A stretch of DNA of 64,000 nt from Micromonospora parathelypteridis (lineage in GTDB: Bacteria > Actinomycetota > Actinomycetes > Mycobacteriales > Micromonosporaceae), in the NCBI RefSeq assembly GCF_014201145.1, contig NZ_JACHDP010000001.1:6950532-7014531 (forward strand), given 5' to 3'. Below the pieces are notes generated by a model. It searched no databases and was not told the DNA's origin. It worked only from the letters and a program-made list of their open reading frames with translations. The position numbers and the translations under genes were made by a program. This document shows, piece by piece, positions 1-9,039 of the stretch; the stretch's first letter is position 1; each line of letters opens with the position of its first letter.

Positions 1-341
1 TAGTGGGCCGCAGCCGGTGGCGCACGGCGGGGGCGGACTTTTGTCGACTGGAGCGAAACTTCTGCCGCCCGCGACGAAGCTTTGCCTTCGTCCGGGGGCA
101 AGGGTAGGGTCACGATCCAGATAGAGGGTTGCCCATTTGTCGATCAGTTTGCCGCCACCCCTGCCGGGTCGCCGCGTTCCGCTCCCGATGGGGCTGGGCC
201 GCACCCGCACGCCGTCCCTCACCGTCCAGCCGAAGCCCGTCTCCGGCCGGTTCGGCGCGCCCGGGCGACGGCAGCCAGGTCGACGGCGACCAGGTCGACT
301 GCCGCCGACGGCGTACCTGCCGTCAGGAAGGGACCACCACC
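1..341. other. non-coding leader region at window edge
   Basis: No gene is supported in this stretch. Frames crossing it are Arg/Pro/Ala-rich without recognisable motifs. A 7-bp inverted repeat (GACGAAG at 73-79, CTTCGTC at 86-92) is the only structure seen and is weak. The segment presumably holds the promoter of the exported sugar-isomerase-like gene that starts at 342, but no clear -10/-35 pair was found. Confidence 0.4.
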
Positions 342-1298
342 ATGGATCAACAGATAAATCGACCAGAGCCAGCACTGGCGTCCGAGCCGGTCAGCCGGCG
401 TGGAGTGCTGCGCGCCGCGACCGTCTCGGCCGCCGCCGTCGGCGCCGCCGGCCTGCTCGCCAGCCCGGCCACCGCCGGGCCCGTCGGGCAGTCCCAGGGC
501 CGGCGTCGGGTGCCGGTCGACCGGATCAGCATCCAGCTCTACACGCTGCGCGATCAGCTCGCCGCCGACCTGCCCGGCACCCTGGACGCGTTGCGCCGGA
601 TCGGCTACCGGCGCGTGGAGCACGCCGGTTTCGTCGGACGCACCGCCGCGCAGTTCCGGGCCGCGCTGAACGAGGCCGGCCTGCGCTCCACCTCCGGGCA
701 CACCGGCATCCCGCAGCCCTTCGACGACGCCACCTGGGAGCGCGCCCTCGCCGACGCGAACATCCTGGGCAGCAAGAAGATCGTCCACCCGTACTTCGGT
801 CGGGACGCCAACGGCCAGGCGATCCGGGACCCAGCCGTCTACCGTGCCCTGGCCCGGGACCTGAACCGCGCCGGTCGGCTCGCCGAGCGCGCCGGGCTCG
901 ACTTCGGCTACCACAACCACCAATTGGAGTTCACGCCGTTGACCGACGGCTCGACCGGCTTCGAGATCCTCACCGGGCAGACCGACCCGCGCCTGGTCCA
1001 CTTCGAGCTCGACCTCTACTGGACCTGGCGGGGCGCGCACGACCCGATCGACGTGATCCGGGCCAACCGCGGCCGAATCCGCCAGGTGCACGTCAAGGAC
1101 CTCGACGTCGAAGGTGGTTTCGCCGACCTCGGTGACGGCCTCATCGACTTCGGCCGGATCTTCGCCCACGAGCGGGAGGCCGGCATCGAGGAGTACATCG
1201 TGGAGCGCGACGACGCAGGCACCTCGCCACGCTCCCCCGCCGACGCCCTGGACACCGCCCGGGTCGGCTTCGACTTTCTCGCTTCACTCCGGTACTGA
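342..1298 (+). CDS. Tat-exported sugar phosphate isomerase/epimerase-like TIM-barrel protein
   Basis: The ATG at 342 gives 318 aa; frames further upstream lack homology-like content. The N-terminus has a twin-arginine motif (SRRGVLRAA, RR at residues 19-20), a hydrophobic Ala-rich stretch and a likely cleavage region near residue 46, so export by Tat is expected. The mature part is an AP-endonuclease-2-type TIM barrel (xylose isomerase-like family): it begins ISIQLYTLRDQL and carries the metal-site-like segments HNHQLEF, HFELDLYW and HVKDLD. Family members isomerise or epimerise sugars, or act on oxidised sugar derivatives; the substrate here is unknown. The gene lies 22 bp upstream of a secreted glucose/sorbosone dehydrogenase-like gene on the same strand, suggesting a shared extracellular carbohydrate-oxidation role. 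Confidence 0.85.
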   Translation: MDQQINRPEPALASEPVSRRGVLRAATVSAAAVGAAGLLASPATAGPVGQSQGRRRVPVDRISIQLYTLRDQLAADLPGTLDALRRIGYRRVEHAGFVGRTAAQFRAALNEAGLRSTSGHTGIPQPFDDATWERALADANILGSKKIVHPYFGRDANGQAIRDPAVYRALARDLNRAGRLAERAGLDFGYHNHQLEFTPLTDGSTGFEILTGQTDPRLVHFELDLYWTWRGAHDPIDVIRANRGRIRQVHVKDLDVEGGFADLGDGLIDFGRIFAHEREAGIEEYIVERDDAGTSPRSPADALDTARVGFDFLASLRY

Positions 1299-1320
1299 AA
1301 CCACCTCGGGGGACGACCTG

Positions 1321-3414
1321 ATGAACAGGACCGCATTCGTGTCCGCCCTGCTGCTGGTGACGGCCGGCCTGGCCGTACCACCATCGGCGGCGGCAGCCGC
1401 GCCCGCGCCGGCCGCGCCGCCGGACAGCAGCTTCCAGAAAGTGACACTGAACGACTTCCCGGGCGAGCCGATGAGCCTCGCCGTCCTGCCCGACCTGCGG
1501 GTGCTGCACACCTCCCGTACCGGCGAGGTCCGCATCCACGACCCGCGCACCGGGCTGAACACCCTCGCTGCCGACGTCCCGGTCTACGAGCACGACGAGG
1601 AGGGGCTGCAGGGGGTCGCCATCGACCCGAACTTCGCCCAGAACAAGTGGGTATACCTCTACTACTCGCTGCCGTTGGACACGCCGGTGGACGACCCGGC
1701 CACCCCGGACGTCAACGAGGGCGACGCGCCACTGGTCGGCACCGAAGCCGACTGGCAGCGGTTCAAGGGCGCGCTGCGGCTGTCCCGGTTCAAGCTGGAG
1801 GGGATGAAGCTCAACCTCACCACCGAGCAGAAGATCATCGACGTGCCCACCGACCGGGGCATCTGCTGCCACGTCGGCGGCCAGATCGACTTCGACGGCA
1901 AGGGCAACCTGTACCTGTCGACCGGTGACGACACGAACCCGTTCTTCTCCGACGGTTTCATCCCGATCGACGAGCGGGCCGACCGTAACCCCGCGTTCGA
2001 CGCCCAGCGCACCTCGGCCAACACCAACGACCTGCGCGGCAAGCTGCTGCGCATCCGGGTGAAGCCCGGTGGTGGCTACACGGTGCCGGCGGGCAACCTG
2101 TTCAAGCCGGGCACGGCGCAGACCCGCCCGGAGATCTACGCGATGGGGCTGCGCAACGCGTTCCGGTTCGCCGTCGACCGGCGTACCGACAACGTGTACC
2201 TGGCCGACTACTCCCCGGACGCGTCCTCGTCGAACCCCGAGCGCGGGCCGGCCGGGCACGGCCGGTGGATGCTCATCGACAAGCCAGCCAACTACGGCTG
2301 GCCTTACTGCGTGACGCCGACGATCGCCTACCGCGACTACGACTTCGCCACCGGCACGTCCGGTCCGAAGTTCAACTGCAAGCGCCCGGTCAACGACTCA
2401 CCCCACAACACGGGCAAGCGGCAACTGCCGCCGGTCGAGCAGCCGGAGGTCTGGTACCCGTCCGCCGCGTCGGGTGAGTTCCCGCAGCTCGGCACCGGCG
2501 GTATCGGTCCGATGGGTGGCCCGGCGTACGACTACGACGGGACCAGCACGTCGCGGACCCGGTGGCCGGCCTACTACGACGGGGTGCCGCTGTTCTACGA
2601 GTGGACCCGGGACTACATCAAGGAGTTCCGCCTCGACGAGGACGGCGACGTGAAGGACATCCGGTCGGTGGTGCCATCGGTGGTGGTGGACAACCCGATG
2701 GACCTGGAGTTCGGCCCGGACGGCGCGCTCTACGTGCTGGAGTACGGCGATGGCTACTTCGCCGAGAACCCGGACGCCCAGTTGTCCCGGATCGACTTCG
2801 TCCGCGGCAACCGGACGCCGATCCCGAAGATCAGCGCTGACCCGACCGTCGGGCAGGCTCCGCTGACCGTCGCGTTCTCCAGCGCCGGCACCACCGACCC
2901 GGACGGTGACGCGCTGCGCTACGCGTGGGACTTCAACGCGGACGGCTCGGTGGACAGCACCGCTGCGAACCCGACCTGGACGTTCCAGGAAAACGGCTCG
3001 TACACGCCGACGGTGAAGGTGACCGACCGCACCGGACGGTCGGCGGCGGCGACCCTGCCGCTGGTGGTGGGGCCAACGGCGCCCATCGTCGAATTCGTCA
3101 CCCCGGTGGCCGGGCAGCCGTTCCAGTTCGGGCAGACCGTCGCGTACGAGGTGAAGGTCACCGACGATCTGCCGGTGGACTGCTCCCGGGTGACGGTCAC
3201 CTACGTGCTCGGTCACGATGAGCACGGGCACCCGCTCTCCACGTCAAGCGGGTGCTCCGGAAGCATCGTCACCTTCCTGGACGGCGGGCACAGCGGCGCG
3301 GACAACCTGACCGGGGTCTTCGTCGCCGAATACACCGACACGGGCGTACCGGCACAGTCCGGCTCGGACACGGTGGTGCTGGACCCGACGCCGGTGGCCG
3401 GTCTGGCCGGCTGA
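1321..3414 (+). CDS. secreted glucose/sorbosone dehydrogenase-like beta-propeller with PKD domain
   Basis: ATG at 1321, 697 aa. Residues 1-30 form a Sec-type signal peptide ending in an Ala-rich segment. Residues of about 38-500 resemble soluble PQQ-dependent glucose/sorbosone dehydrogenases: EEGLQGVAIDPNF, GGQIDFDGKGNLYLSTGD, NDLRGKLLRI, GLRNAFRFAVD, NPMDLEFGPDGALYVLEYG. A PKD-like Ig domain follows (about 505-590; TDPDGDALRYAWDF), then a C-terminal beta-rich domain. PKD domains usually serve surface or polysaccharide attachment. Expected activity is oxidation of sugars outside the cell, with PQQ as probable cofactor; PQQ binding is family inference. The gene ends before a 15-bp GC hairpin shared with the convergent beta-helix gene. 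Confidence 0.85.
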   Translation: MNRTAFVSALLLVTAGLAVPPSAAAAAPAPAAPPDSSFQKVTLNDFPGEPMSLAVLPDLRVLHTSRTGEVRIHDPRTGLNTLAADVPVYEHDEEGLQGVAIDPNFAQNKWVYLYYSLPLDTPVDDPATPDVNEGDAPLVGTEADWQRFKGALRLSRFKLEGMKLNLTTEQKIIDVPTDRGICCHVGGQIDFDGKGNLYLSTGDDTNPFFSDGFIPIDERADRNPAFDAQRTSANTNDLRGKLLRIRVKPGGGYTVPAGNLFKPGTAQTRPEIYAMGLRNAFRFAVDRRTDNVYLADYSPDASSSNPERGPAGHGRWMLIDKPANYGWPYCVTPTIAYRDYDFATGTSGPKFNCKRPVNDSPHNTGKRQLPPVEQPEVWYPSAASGEFPQLGTGGIGPMGGPAYDYDGTSTSRTRWPAYYDGVPLFYEWTRDYIKEFRLDEDGDVKDIRSVVPSVVVDNPMDLEFGPDGALYVLEYGDGYFAENPDAQLSRIDFVRGNRTPIPKISADPTVGQAPLTVAFSSAGTTDPDGDALRYAWDFNADGSVDSTAANPTWTFQENGSYTPTVKVTDRTGRSAAATLPLVVGPTAPIVEFVTPVAGQPFQFGQTVAYEVKVTDDLPVDCSRVTVTYVLGHDEHGHPLSTSSGCSGSIVTFLDGGHSGADNLTGVFVAEYTDTGVPAQSGSDTVVLDPTPVAGLAG

Positions 3415-3429
3415 CCAGTTCACCATGAC

Positions 3430-3465
3430 AGCGGCGGCGGCCGGGACACTCCGGCCGCCGCCGCT
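3430..3465. terminator. bidirectional terminator hairpin between convergent genes
   Basis: Perfect 15-bp inverted repeat (AGCGGCGGCGGCCGG at 3430-3444, loop GACACT, complementary arm 3451-3465) between the dehydrogenase-like gene ending at 3414 and the minus-strand beta-helix gene ending at 3505. There is no T-tract, as is common for actinobacterial terminators. Confidence 0.7.
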
Positions 3466-3504
3466 CGTCGTTGCGCCCCGCCCGTCGCGGGTGCCGGCCG
3501 CGGC

Positions 3505-5190
3505 TCAGCTCCAGTCGCTGTCGACGTGGTTGTCCCGCCAGCGTCCGCCCACCGGTGGGGTGTCCAGCCGCATCCCGTCGTCGGCGTTGCCGGCGAGGTC
3601 GTTGTCCTCGACCCGGCAGTCCACACAACTGCCCCGCTCGGTGATCCACAGCCCGTGCGTCTGGCTCTGGTCGTCGTTGCCGTCCCAGATCCGGTTGCCC
3701 CGGATGGTGGCCGAGTCGAACGGCGCTTCGATGGTGATACCGGCCCGCCGCTGTGGTGCGGCAGACAGTTCGTATCCGCATCCCGGTGGAGGGACGTCCC
3801 CGCTCCACGCGCTGAACGCGTCGGGGCGGACCGGGGCGAGGGTGAGTTCGTCGCCGGTGTTCGAGGCCACCAGGGCAACGGATCGCCCGACCCGTAGGAC
3901 CTTGCCCCGGTGCCCGTCGTGTGGCCAGTTGGCCGACCGGTCCACCAGGCTCCGCTCCCCGTAGTGGACGGCATCACCGCTGCCGCCCGCGCCCTGGGCG
4001 CACTGCCGCCCGTTGTTGCGGATCCGGTTGTTGAGCAGCACCGCGTCGGTCATCTGGTGGTCGATCCGGATCGCGTCGAGCCCGTTGCCCCAGAGCTCGT
4101 TGCTCTCGATCACGACGTCGCGGATCGAGCCCTGGTAGCCGCGCCCGAGGTCGAGCGCGTGATAGCCGTGCCGGCCGTTGCCGCTGATCCGGTTGCCCCG
4201 GACGGTGTACGGGCCGGGGCTGTTGCCGATCCTGACGCCGTCGCGCAGGTTGCCGTCGATGACGCAGTCGGTGAGCAGCCCACCCCGGCCGGCCACCGAC
4301 GAGGTGCCCTGCGCCGACACGTCGAAGCCGGTCTCCAGGTTGCTGGTCATCGTGCAGGCGGAGACGATCAGCCCGTCGGCGCCCCAGTCGGAGATGCCGA
4401 ACCGGTTGCCCTGGCTGTGGCAGCCGACGATGCGGTAGCCGCGCGGCTGTTCCCAGTAGTCCTTCTGCAGCTCCAGGAAGATCCCGTTGGTGCCGTTGGC
4501 CAGCGCGGTGCAGTTGGCGATGGTCAGCCGCTCCTCGGCGCCCCAGCCGCCGATGCCGACCCCGATGCCGGCGCCACCGATCTGCTCGCCGTTGTCCAGC
4601 CTGCCGCAGCCGACCACCACCACCCCGTCGATGAGGGAGTCCTGAAGGAAGTCGCAGCCCAGGCCGGTGGCCGCGGTGTGGTGGATGTAGAGGTTGCGGA
4701 ACACGCCGCGCACCACGTACTGGAGGCCGAGCCCCTTGGCCAGGTAGCTGTACTCGGCCATCGCCACGCCGGAGCCGTCGATCTGGAAGTCGGAGAAGGT
4801 GCAGTCGGCGATGTGCCGGTCGCGGTCGGCGCCGTGCTGCACGGTCGTCCAGAAGGCCAACGGAGTCGGGTCGGCCCGGTTGCCCTCGTTGCTGAGCATG
4901 AACCGGGTCGCCGCCGGACCGGCCCCGACCAGTGACACGCCGCTGCGCCACACCGTGCCGGCATCGCGGATCGAGTAGATGCCCGGCGGGCAGTAGATGA
5001 CCCGGGCCCGCCCGTCCGCGGCGTAGCCGGCGCCGAGGCGGTCCACGAGGGCGGCCAACGCTGGCTGGTCATTTGTCGCGCCGTCGCCGGTCAGCCCGTA
5101 CTCCCGGGCGTCGCAGTAGAGCGGGGCGCCGGCCGAGGCGGGCCGTCGTACCCGGACCGAGTTCAGTAGCAGCTCGTTCGCCACGGCCAC
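3505..5190 (-). CDS. right-handed parallel beta-helix (pectate-lyase-3-like) protein
   Basis: GTG start at 5190 (the complement of cac), preceded by an AAGGGAG ribosome-binding site; 561 aa. Residues of about 22-110 match the N-terminal part of pectate-lyase-3/GDSL-tail-spike-like beta-helix proteins: DAREYGLTGDGATNDQPAL and VIYCPPGIYSI. The remainder is a long run of beta-helix turns rich in N-x-I/V-x-G-N patterns (NRFGIS, NLRDGVRIGNSPG, GNRISGNGRHGYHALDLG, NRIRNNGRQ). Such proteins bind or cleave polysaccharide. No obvious signal peptide is visible at the annotated start, which is odd for a polysaccharide-active protein. Exact activity is unknown. Confidence 0.8.
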   Translation of the reverse strand: MAVANELLLNSVRVRRPASAGAPLYCDAREYGLTGDGATNDQPALAALVDRLGAGYAADGRARVIYCPPGIYSIRDAGTVWRSGVSLVGAGPAATRFMLSNEGNRADPTPLAFWTTVQHGADRDRHIADCTFSDFQIDGSGVAMAEYSYLAKGLGLQYVVRGVFRNLYIHHTAATGLGCDFLQDSLIDGVVVVGCGRLDNGEQIGGAGIGVGIGGWGAEERLTIANCTALANGTNGIFLELQKDYWEQPRGYRIVGCHSQGNRFGISDWGADGLIVSACTMTSNLETGFDVSAQGTSSVAGRGGLLTDCVIDGNLRDGVRIGNSPGPYTVRGNRISGNGRHGYHALDLGRGYQGSIRDVVIESNELWGNGLDAIRIDHQMTDAVLLNNRIRNNGRQCAQGAGGSGDAVHYGERSLVDRSANWPHDGHRGKVLRVGRSVALVASNTGDELTLAPVRPDAFSAWSGDVPPPGCGYELSAAPQRRAGITIEAPFDSATIRGNRIWDGNDDQSQTHGLWITERGSCVDCRVEDNDLAGNADDGMRLDTPPVGGRWRDNHVDSDWS

Positions 5191-5272
5191 GGGCCGGCTC
5201 CCTTCGACGCGTTCGGTGCGTTCCGGCGGGGCCGACTTCCCGGTGGAGCCGCCGGGAAACCCTGGACGCGCG

Positions 5273-5308
5273 CCGGCCCCGGCGCCGCAGAGGCGACGCC
5301 GGGGCCGG
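5273..5308 (-). terminator. terminator of the branched-chain oxo acid dehydrogenase operon
   Basis: Perfect 12-bp arms (CCGGCCCCGGCG at 5273-5284; complement at 5297-5308) around a 12-nt loop, starting 10 bp past the E2 stop codon on the minus strand and before the next minus-strand gene start at 5190. Position and stem strength suit an intrinsic terminator. Confidence 0.65.
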
Positions 5309-5317
5309 GGTACGCCG

Positions 5318-6757
5318 TCAGACGGCGGCGATCAGCAGCGCAGGGCGCTCCACGCAGTCGGCGACGTGCCGCAGGAAACCGCCGGCCACCCCACCGTCGC
5401 AGACCCGGTGATCGAAGGTGAGGCTGAGCTGGGTCACCTTGCGGACGGCGAGCTGCCCGTCGACCACCCACGGCTTGTCCACGATCCGCCCGACCCCGAG
5501 CAGAGCCGCCTCGGGGTGGTTGATGATCGGCGTCGAGCCGTCCACGCCGAACACCCCGTAGTTGTTGAGCGTGAACGTGCCGCCGGTCAGCCGGGCCGGC
5601 GGCAGGCTGCCCGCCCGCGCGGCGGCGGTGGTCGCCGTCAGCTCGGCGGCCAACTCGGCGGTGGTGAGCCGTTGGGCGTCGCGCAGCACCGGCACCAGCA
5701 GACCCCGGTCGGTCTGCGCGGCGATGCCGAGGTGCACCCCGGCGGACTGGACGATCCGCTGCGCCTCGGTGTCGACCCGGGAGTTGAGCTGCGGGAACCG
5801 GCGCAGCCCACTGAGGCAGATCCGGGCCAGCAGGGCCAGGATGCTCACGGGTGCGTCGGGCGTCGCCGCGTTGATCGCGGCCCGGGTCTCCAGCAGCCCG
5901 GTGGCGTCGACGTCGACCCAGATGGTCACCTCCGGGATCTCTCGCCGGCTGCGCGAGAGCTTGTCGGCGATCGCCTTGCGGACACCGGTGAGCGGGATGA
6001 TCACGTCGCCGTCCGTGGACGGGGCCGGGCCGACGTGCGGGTCCGGCACGGCGGCGAGCCGTGCGGCGGGCGCGGTCAGCACCGCCTCCACGTCGGCGCG
6101 GCGGATCACCCCGCCCGGCCCGGTGCCCCGCACCGTGCCCAGGTCGATGCCGCGCTCCCGGGCCAGCCGCCGCACGATCGGCGAGATGACCAGGGCGGTC
6201 GACGACCGTGTCGGGTCGCCGGACGCGGTCGCCCCGGCAGGAACACCGCCGGCAACCGCGCCAGCGCCGCCGGTCGGGCCGGGCACACCGCTGGGGCCTG
6301 GCACACCGGTCGGGCCAGCATCGGTCGGGCCGGCCACACCGGCCGGGCCAGCATCGGTCGGTTCGGGGGCCAGCACCAGACGGGGTCGACGCCGACGCCG
6401 GGTGGCACTGCCGTGCCCGGTGCCGTACCCGATCAGCACGTTGCCGGAGCCGGCCCGCTCCTCCTCGCGGTAGGTGGCGTGCCCCGCGGGCTCGTCACCA
6501 CCGTCCAGCGGCGCGATGGTGATCAACGGCTGGCCGACCGGGCGTACCTCACCGGCCGCGCCGTGCAGGGTGACGACCCGGCCGGCGTACGGGCAGGGCA
6601 CGTCGACGACCGCCTTGGCGGTCTCCACCTCGACCACGCTCTGGTCGACCGTGACCACGTCGCCCACCGCGACCCGCCACTCGACGATCTCGGCCTCGCT
6701 CAGCCCCTCGCCCAGGTCGGGCAGGAGGAAGACCTGCGTCCGTTCGACGGTGGTCAT
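5318..6757 (-). CDS. bkdC: branched-chain 2-oxo acid dehydrogenase E2 (dihydrolipoyl acyltransferase)
   Basis: ATG at 6757 overlaps the E1beta stop by 4 nt (ATGA); 479 aa. Domains in order: lipoyl domain (about 7-85; lipoyl-lysine in VETAKAVVDVP), a Gly/Pro/Ala-rich linker with collagen-like repeats (about 115-165), an E3/E1-binding domain (ISPIVRRLARERGIDLGTV, GPGGVI), and the acyltransferase core with the catalytic HRVCDGG motif near the C-terminus. The enzyme transfers branched acyl groups from E1-bound thiamine to CoA, giving isobutyryl-, isovaleryl- and 2-methylbutyryl-CoA for energy metabolism or iso/anteiso fatty-acid primers. No E3 gene is adjacent; dihydrolipoyl dehydrogenase must come from elsewhere. 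The gene symbol follows common actinomycete usage. Confidence 0.92.
   Translation of the reverse strand: MTTVERTQVFLLPDLGEGLSEAEIVEWRVAVGDVVTVDQSVVEVETAKAVVDVPCPYAGRVVTLHGAAGEVRPVGQPLITIAPLDGGDEPAGHATYREEERAGSGNVLIGYGTGHGSATRRRRRPRLVLAPEPTDAGPAGVAGPTDAGPTGVPGPSGVPGPTGGAGAVAGGVPAGATASGDPTRSSTALVISPIVRRLARERGIDLGTVRGTGPGGVIRRADVEAVLTAPAARLAAVPDPHVGPAPSTDGDVIIPLTGVRKAIADKLSRSRREIPEVTIWVDVDATGLLETRAAINAATPDAPVSILALLARICLSGLRRFPQLNSRVDTEAQRIVQSAGVHLGIAAQTDRGLLVPVLRDAQRLTTAELAAELTATTAAARAGSLPPARLTGGTFTLNNYGVFGVDGSTPIINHPEAALLGVGRIVDKPWVVDGQLAVRKVTQLSLTFDHRVCDGGVAGGFLRHVADCVERPALLIAAV
6265..6365 (-). repeat. degenerate in-frame repeats encoding the E2 Gly-Pro linker
   Basis: Within the E2 gene, related short units such as ggtcgggcc and cagcatcggtcgggcc recur and encode a PTDAGP/TGVPGP-type linker between lipoyl and binding domains. 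The flexible swinging-arm linker is normal for E2 proteins; the collagen-like composition is simply the GC-rich version. Boundaries are approximate. Confidence 0.6.
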
Positions 6758-7767
6758 GCCGCGCTGCCCTGCGCCGCCCAGCGCGGGTCCGGCTGGTCGT
6801 CCCACTGCAACCGAGCCACCGCGTCGAGCACCCGGTCCACGCCGGGCAGGTGGGTGTGCTCCAGCATCGGCGCCGGGTACGGGATGTCCAGCCCGGCGAC
6901 CCGCAGCACCGGGGCGTGCAGTGCGTGGAAGCAGCGTTCCTGCACCCGGGCGGCGATCTCCGCGCCGACCCCGGCGAAGCCGGGAGCCTCCTGGATCACC
7001 ACGCACCGACCGGTACGCCGGACCGAGGCGGTGATGGTGGCGTCGTCGAACGGCACGATGCTGCGCACGTCCACCACCTCCAGGTCCCAGCCCTCCTCGC
7101 GGGCGGCCTCGGCGGCCTCCAGCGCGACCGGCACCGCCGGCCCGTACGCCACCAGGGTGGCGTCGCGTCCCGGGCGGCGCACGACGGCCCGGCCGAACGG
7201 CTCGGTCCGTGCCGGCAGAGACGCGTCGGCGCTGGCGAAGTAGAGCTTCTTCGGCTCCATGAAGACCACCGGGTCGGGGTCGTCGATCGCCTCACGCAGC
7301 AGCGAGTACGCGTCCTCGACGGTCGCCGGCGTCACCACCTTCAAGCCGGGGGTGTGCGCGTAGTACGCCTCGGACGAGTCGCAGTGGTGCTCGACCCCGC
7401 CGATCCCGCCCGCGTACGGCACGCGGATGACGATCGGCACGCTCAGCGCGCCCCGGGTCCGGTTGCGCAGCTTCGCCACGTGCGAGGCGATCTGCTCGAA
7501 CGCCGGGTACGCGAACGCGTCGAACTGCATCTCGACCACCGGTCGCAGGCCGGACATGGCCAGGCCGACGGCGAAGCCGACGATGCCGGCCTCGGCGAGG
7601 GGGGTGTCGAAGCAACGGTTCTCACCGAACCGGGCCTGCAGACCGTCGGTGATCCGGAAGACGCCGCCGAGTTGGCCGACGTCCTCTCCGAAGACGACGA
7701 CGCGATCGTCGGCGGCGAGGGCGTCGGCCAGCGCGGCGTTGAGCGCCTTGGCCATGGTGGTGGCCAT
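6754..7767 (-). CDS. bkdB: branched-chain 2-oxo acid dehydrogenase E1 subunit beta
   Basis: 337 aa, ATG at 7767, overlapping the E1alpha stop by one base (TGATG) and followed by an ATGA overlap with E2, so the three genes are translationally coupled. Hallmarks of transketolase-like E1beta: VFGEDVGQLGGVFRITDGLQ near the N-terminus, RCFDTPLAEAGIVGFAVGLA, and the C-terminal domain with DVRSIVPFDDATI and ADVDR-type regions. Together with E1alpha it binds thiamine diphosphate and decarboxylates the 2-oxo acids from Val, Leu and Ile. Length and motif order are normal. Confidence 0.93.
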   Translation of the reverse strand: MATTMAKALNAALADALAADDRVVVFGEDVGQLGGVFRITDGLQARFGENRCFDTPLAEAGIVGFAVGLAMSGLRPVVEMQFDAFAYPAFEQIASHVAKLRNRTRGALSVPIVIRVPYAGGIGGVEHHCDSSEAYYAHTPGLKVVTPATVEDAYSLLREAIDDPDPVVFMEPKKLYFASADASLPARTEPFGRAVVRRPGRDATLVAYGPAVPVALEAAEAAREEGWDLEVVDVRSIVPFDDATITASVRRTGRCVVIQEAPGFAGVGAEIAARVQERCFHALHAPVLRVAGLDIPYPAPMLEHTHLPGVDRVLDAVARLQWDDQPDPRWAAQGSAA

Positions 7768-8933
7768 CAGGCGTCACCCTCCTCGTCGCGAGCGGCGGCC
7801 AGCTCGGCGCGGACCTGCTCGCGCTGTTCGATCAGCTGCGGGGTGGGCTGGGCGTAGACGTGGTCGAAGAGGCTCAGCGGGTCGACGGTGGGCTGGTCGT
7901 TCATCCGGGTCCGCAGGTCCGCCGCGTACGCCTCGGCCTGCTCGGCGACCTCGGCGACCGCCGCGTCGTCGAGCACCCCGCGGGCCCGCAGGTAGGTCTC
8001 CAACCGGGCGATCGGGTCCCGGTCACGCCAGGCGTCGACCTCGGCGCCGTCGCGGTAGCGAGTGGCGTCGTCGGCGTTGGTGTGCGGCTCCATCCGGTAG
8101 GTGTGTGCCTCGACCAGGAACGGCCCGTTGCCGGCCCGGGCGTGGGCGACCGCGCGGGTGAGCACGGCGAGCACCGCCACCGGGTCGTTGCCGTCGACCT
8201 GCTCGCTGGGCACGCCGTAGCCGACGCCCTTGTAGGCCAGCGACGGCGCGGCGGTCTGCCGCGACAGCGGGACGCTGATGGCGTAGCGGTTGTTCTGCAC
8301 GAAGTAGACCACCGGCGCCTTGAACACGGCGGCGAAGTTGATCCCCTCGTGGAAGTCGCCCTCGCTGGTCGCGCCGTCACCGATGAAGGCCAGGGCCACG
8401 GTGTCGCGACCCTGGTACGCCTCGCCGTGCGCCAGTCCCGCGGCGTGCACGCACTGGGTGGCGAGCGGGGTGCACTGCGGTGCCGTCCGCACCTCGGTCG
8501 GGTCGTAGCCGCAGTGCCAGTCGCCGCGCAGCAGGGTGAGCACCTCGACGGGATCGATGCCCCGGGCAACCAGCGCCATCGATTCACGGTAGGTGGGGAA
8601 GACCCAGTCGGTGTCACGGACCGCGAGGACCGCGCCGACCTGGCACGCCTCCTGGCCCCGCGAGGACGGGTAGACGGCCAGACGGCCCTGCTTGGTCAGG
8701 GCGGTCGCCTGGATGTCGAATCGGCGGCCGAGCACCATCCGGCGGTACAGCTCGCGCAGCACCTCGACGGGTGGTTCCGGGTAGTCGGTGCGGGCGGGCA
8801 GCGGGGTGCCGCTCTTGTCGAGCAGGCGGACCGGCTCGGCGTCCGGCAGCAGCGGGCGCGCCGGGTCGGGCGGGGTGGCCGCCCGACGGGTGCGCGGGGA
8901 TGCCCTGCGGACCGCCTGGGGAGTGGTCGTCAC
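7767..8933 (-). CDS. bkdA: branched-chain 2-oxo acid dehydrogenase E1 subunit alpha
   Basis: 388 aa. GTG start at 8933 with a textbook AGGAGG seven bases upstream. The thiamine diphosphate motif is intact (GDGATSEGDFHEGINFAAVF...NN). The typical branched-chain E1alpha segment around YRMEPHTNADDATRYR, the phosphorylation-loop region in eukaryotic homologues, is present. It is the first gene of the E1alpha-E1beta-E2 operon and is transcribed divergently from an Lrp/AsnC-family gene, the usual arrangement for regulators of branched-chain amino-acid catabolism. Confidence 0.93.
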   Translation of the reverse strand: MTTTPQAVRRASPRTRRAATPPDPARPLLPDAEPVRLLDKSGTPLPARTDYPEPPVEVLRELYRRMVLGRRFDIQATALTKQGRLAVYPSSRGQEACQVGAVLAVRDTDWVFPTYRESMALVARGIDPVEVLTLLRGDWHCGYDPTEVRTAPQCTPLATQCVHAAGLAHGEAYQGRDTVALAFIGDGATSEGDFHEGINFAAVFKAPVVYFVQNNRYAISVPLSRQTAAPSLAYKGVGYGVPSEQVDGNDPVAVLAVLTRAVAHARAGNGPFLVEAHTYRMEPHTNADDATRYRDGAEVDAWRDRDPIARLETYLRARGVLDDAAVAEVAEQAEAYAADLRTRMNDQPTVDPLSLFDHVYAQPTPQLIEQREQVRAELAAARDEEGDA

Positions 8934-8967
8934 GGCGGAACCTCCTGGGACGTGTGGTGAGCCTATG

Positions 8968-9008
8968 CTTCCGCTTGTCGGATGATTGACTCAAGATCCA
9001 CGCGGAAG
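8968..9008. promoter_or_regulatory. nested palindromes, candidate Lrp/AsnC operator
   Basis: Between the divergent E1alpha gene and the Lrp-type gene lie two nested inverted repeats. The outer pair is CTTCCGC (8968-8974) and GCGGAAG (9002-9008). The inner is GGAT-GA-TTGA-C-TCAA-G-ATCC (8980-8999), AT-richer than its surroundings. Both are centred near 8988-8990. Lrp/AsnC dimers typically bind such imperfect palindromes; assignment to the adjacent regulator is inference. Confidence 0.45.
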
Positions 9009-9039
9009 GCGGGACGATTGGTATGCGGAGGATTCACCT

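Noticed and set aside
73..92. Inverted repeat GACGAAG/CTTCGTC as a terminator of an upstream gene
   Set aside because: Only 7 bp with no upstream gene visible in the window; too weak to annotate as a terminator.
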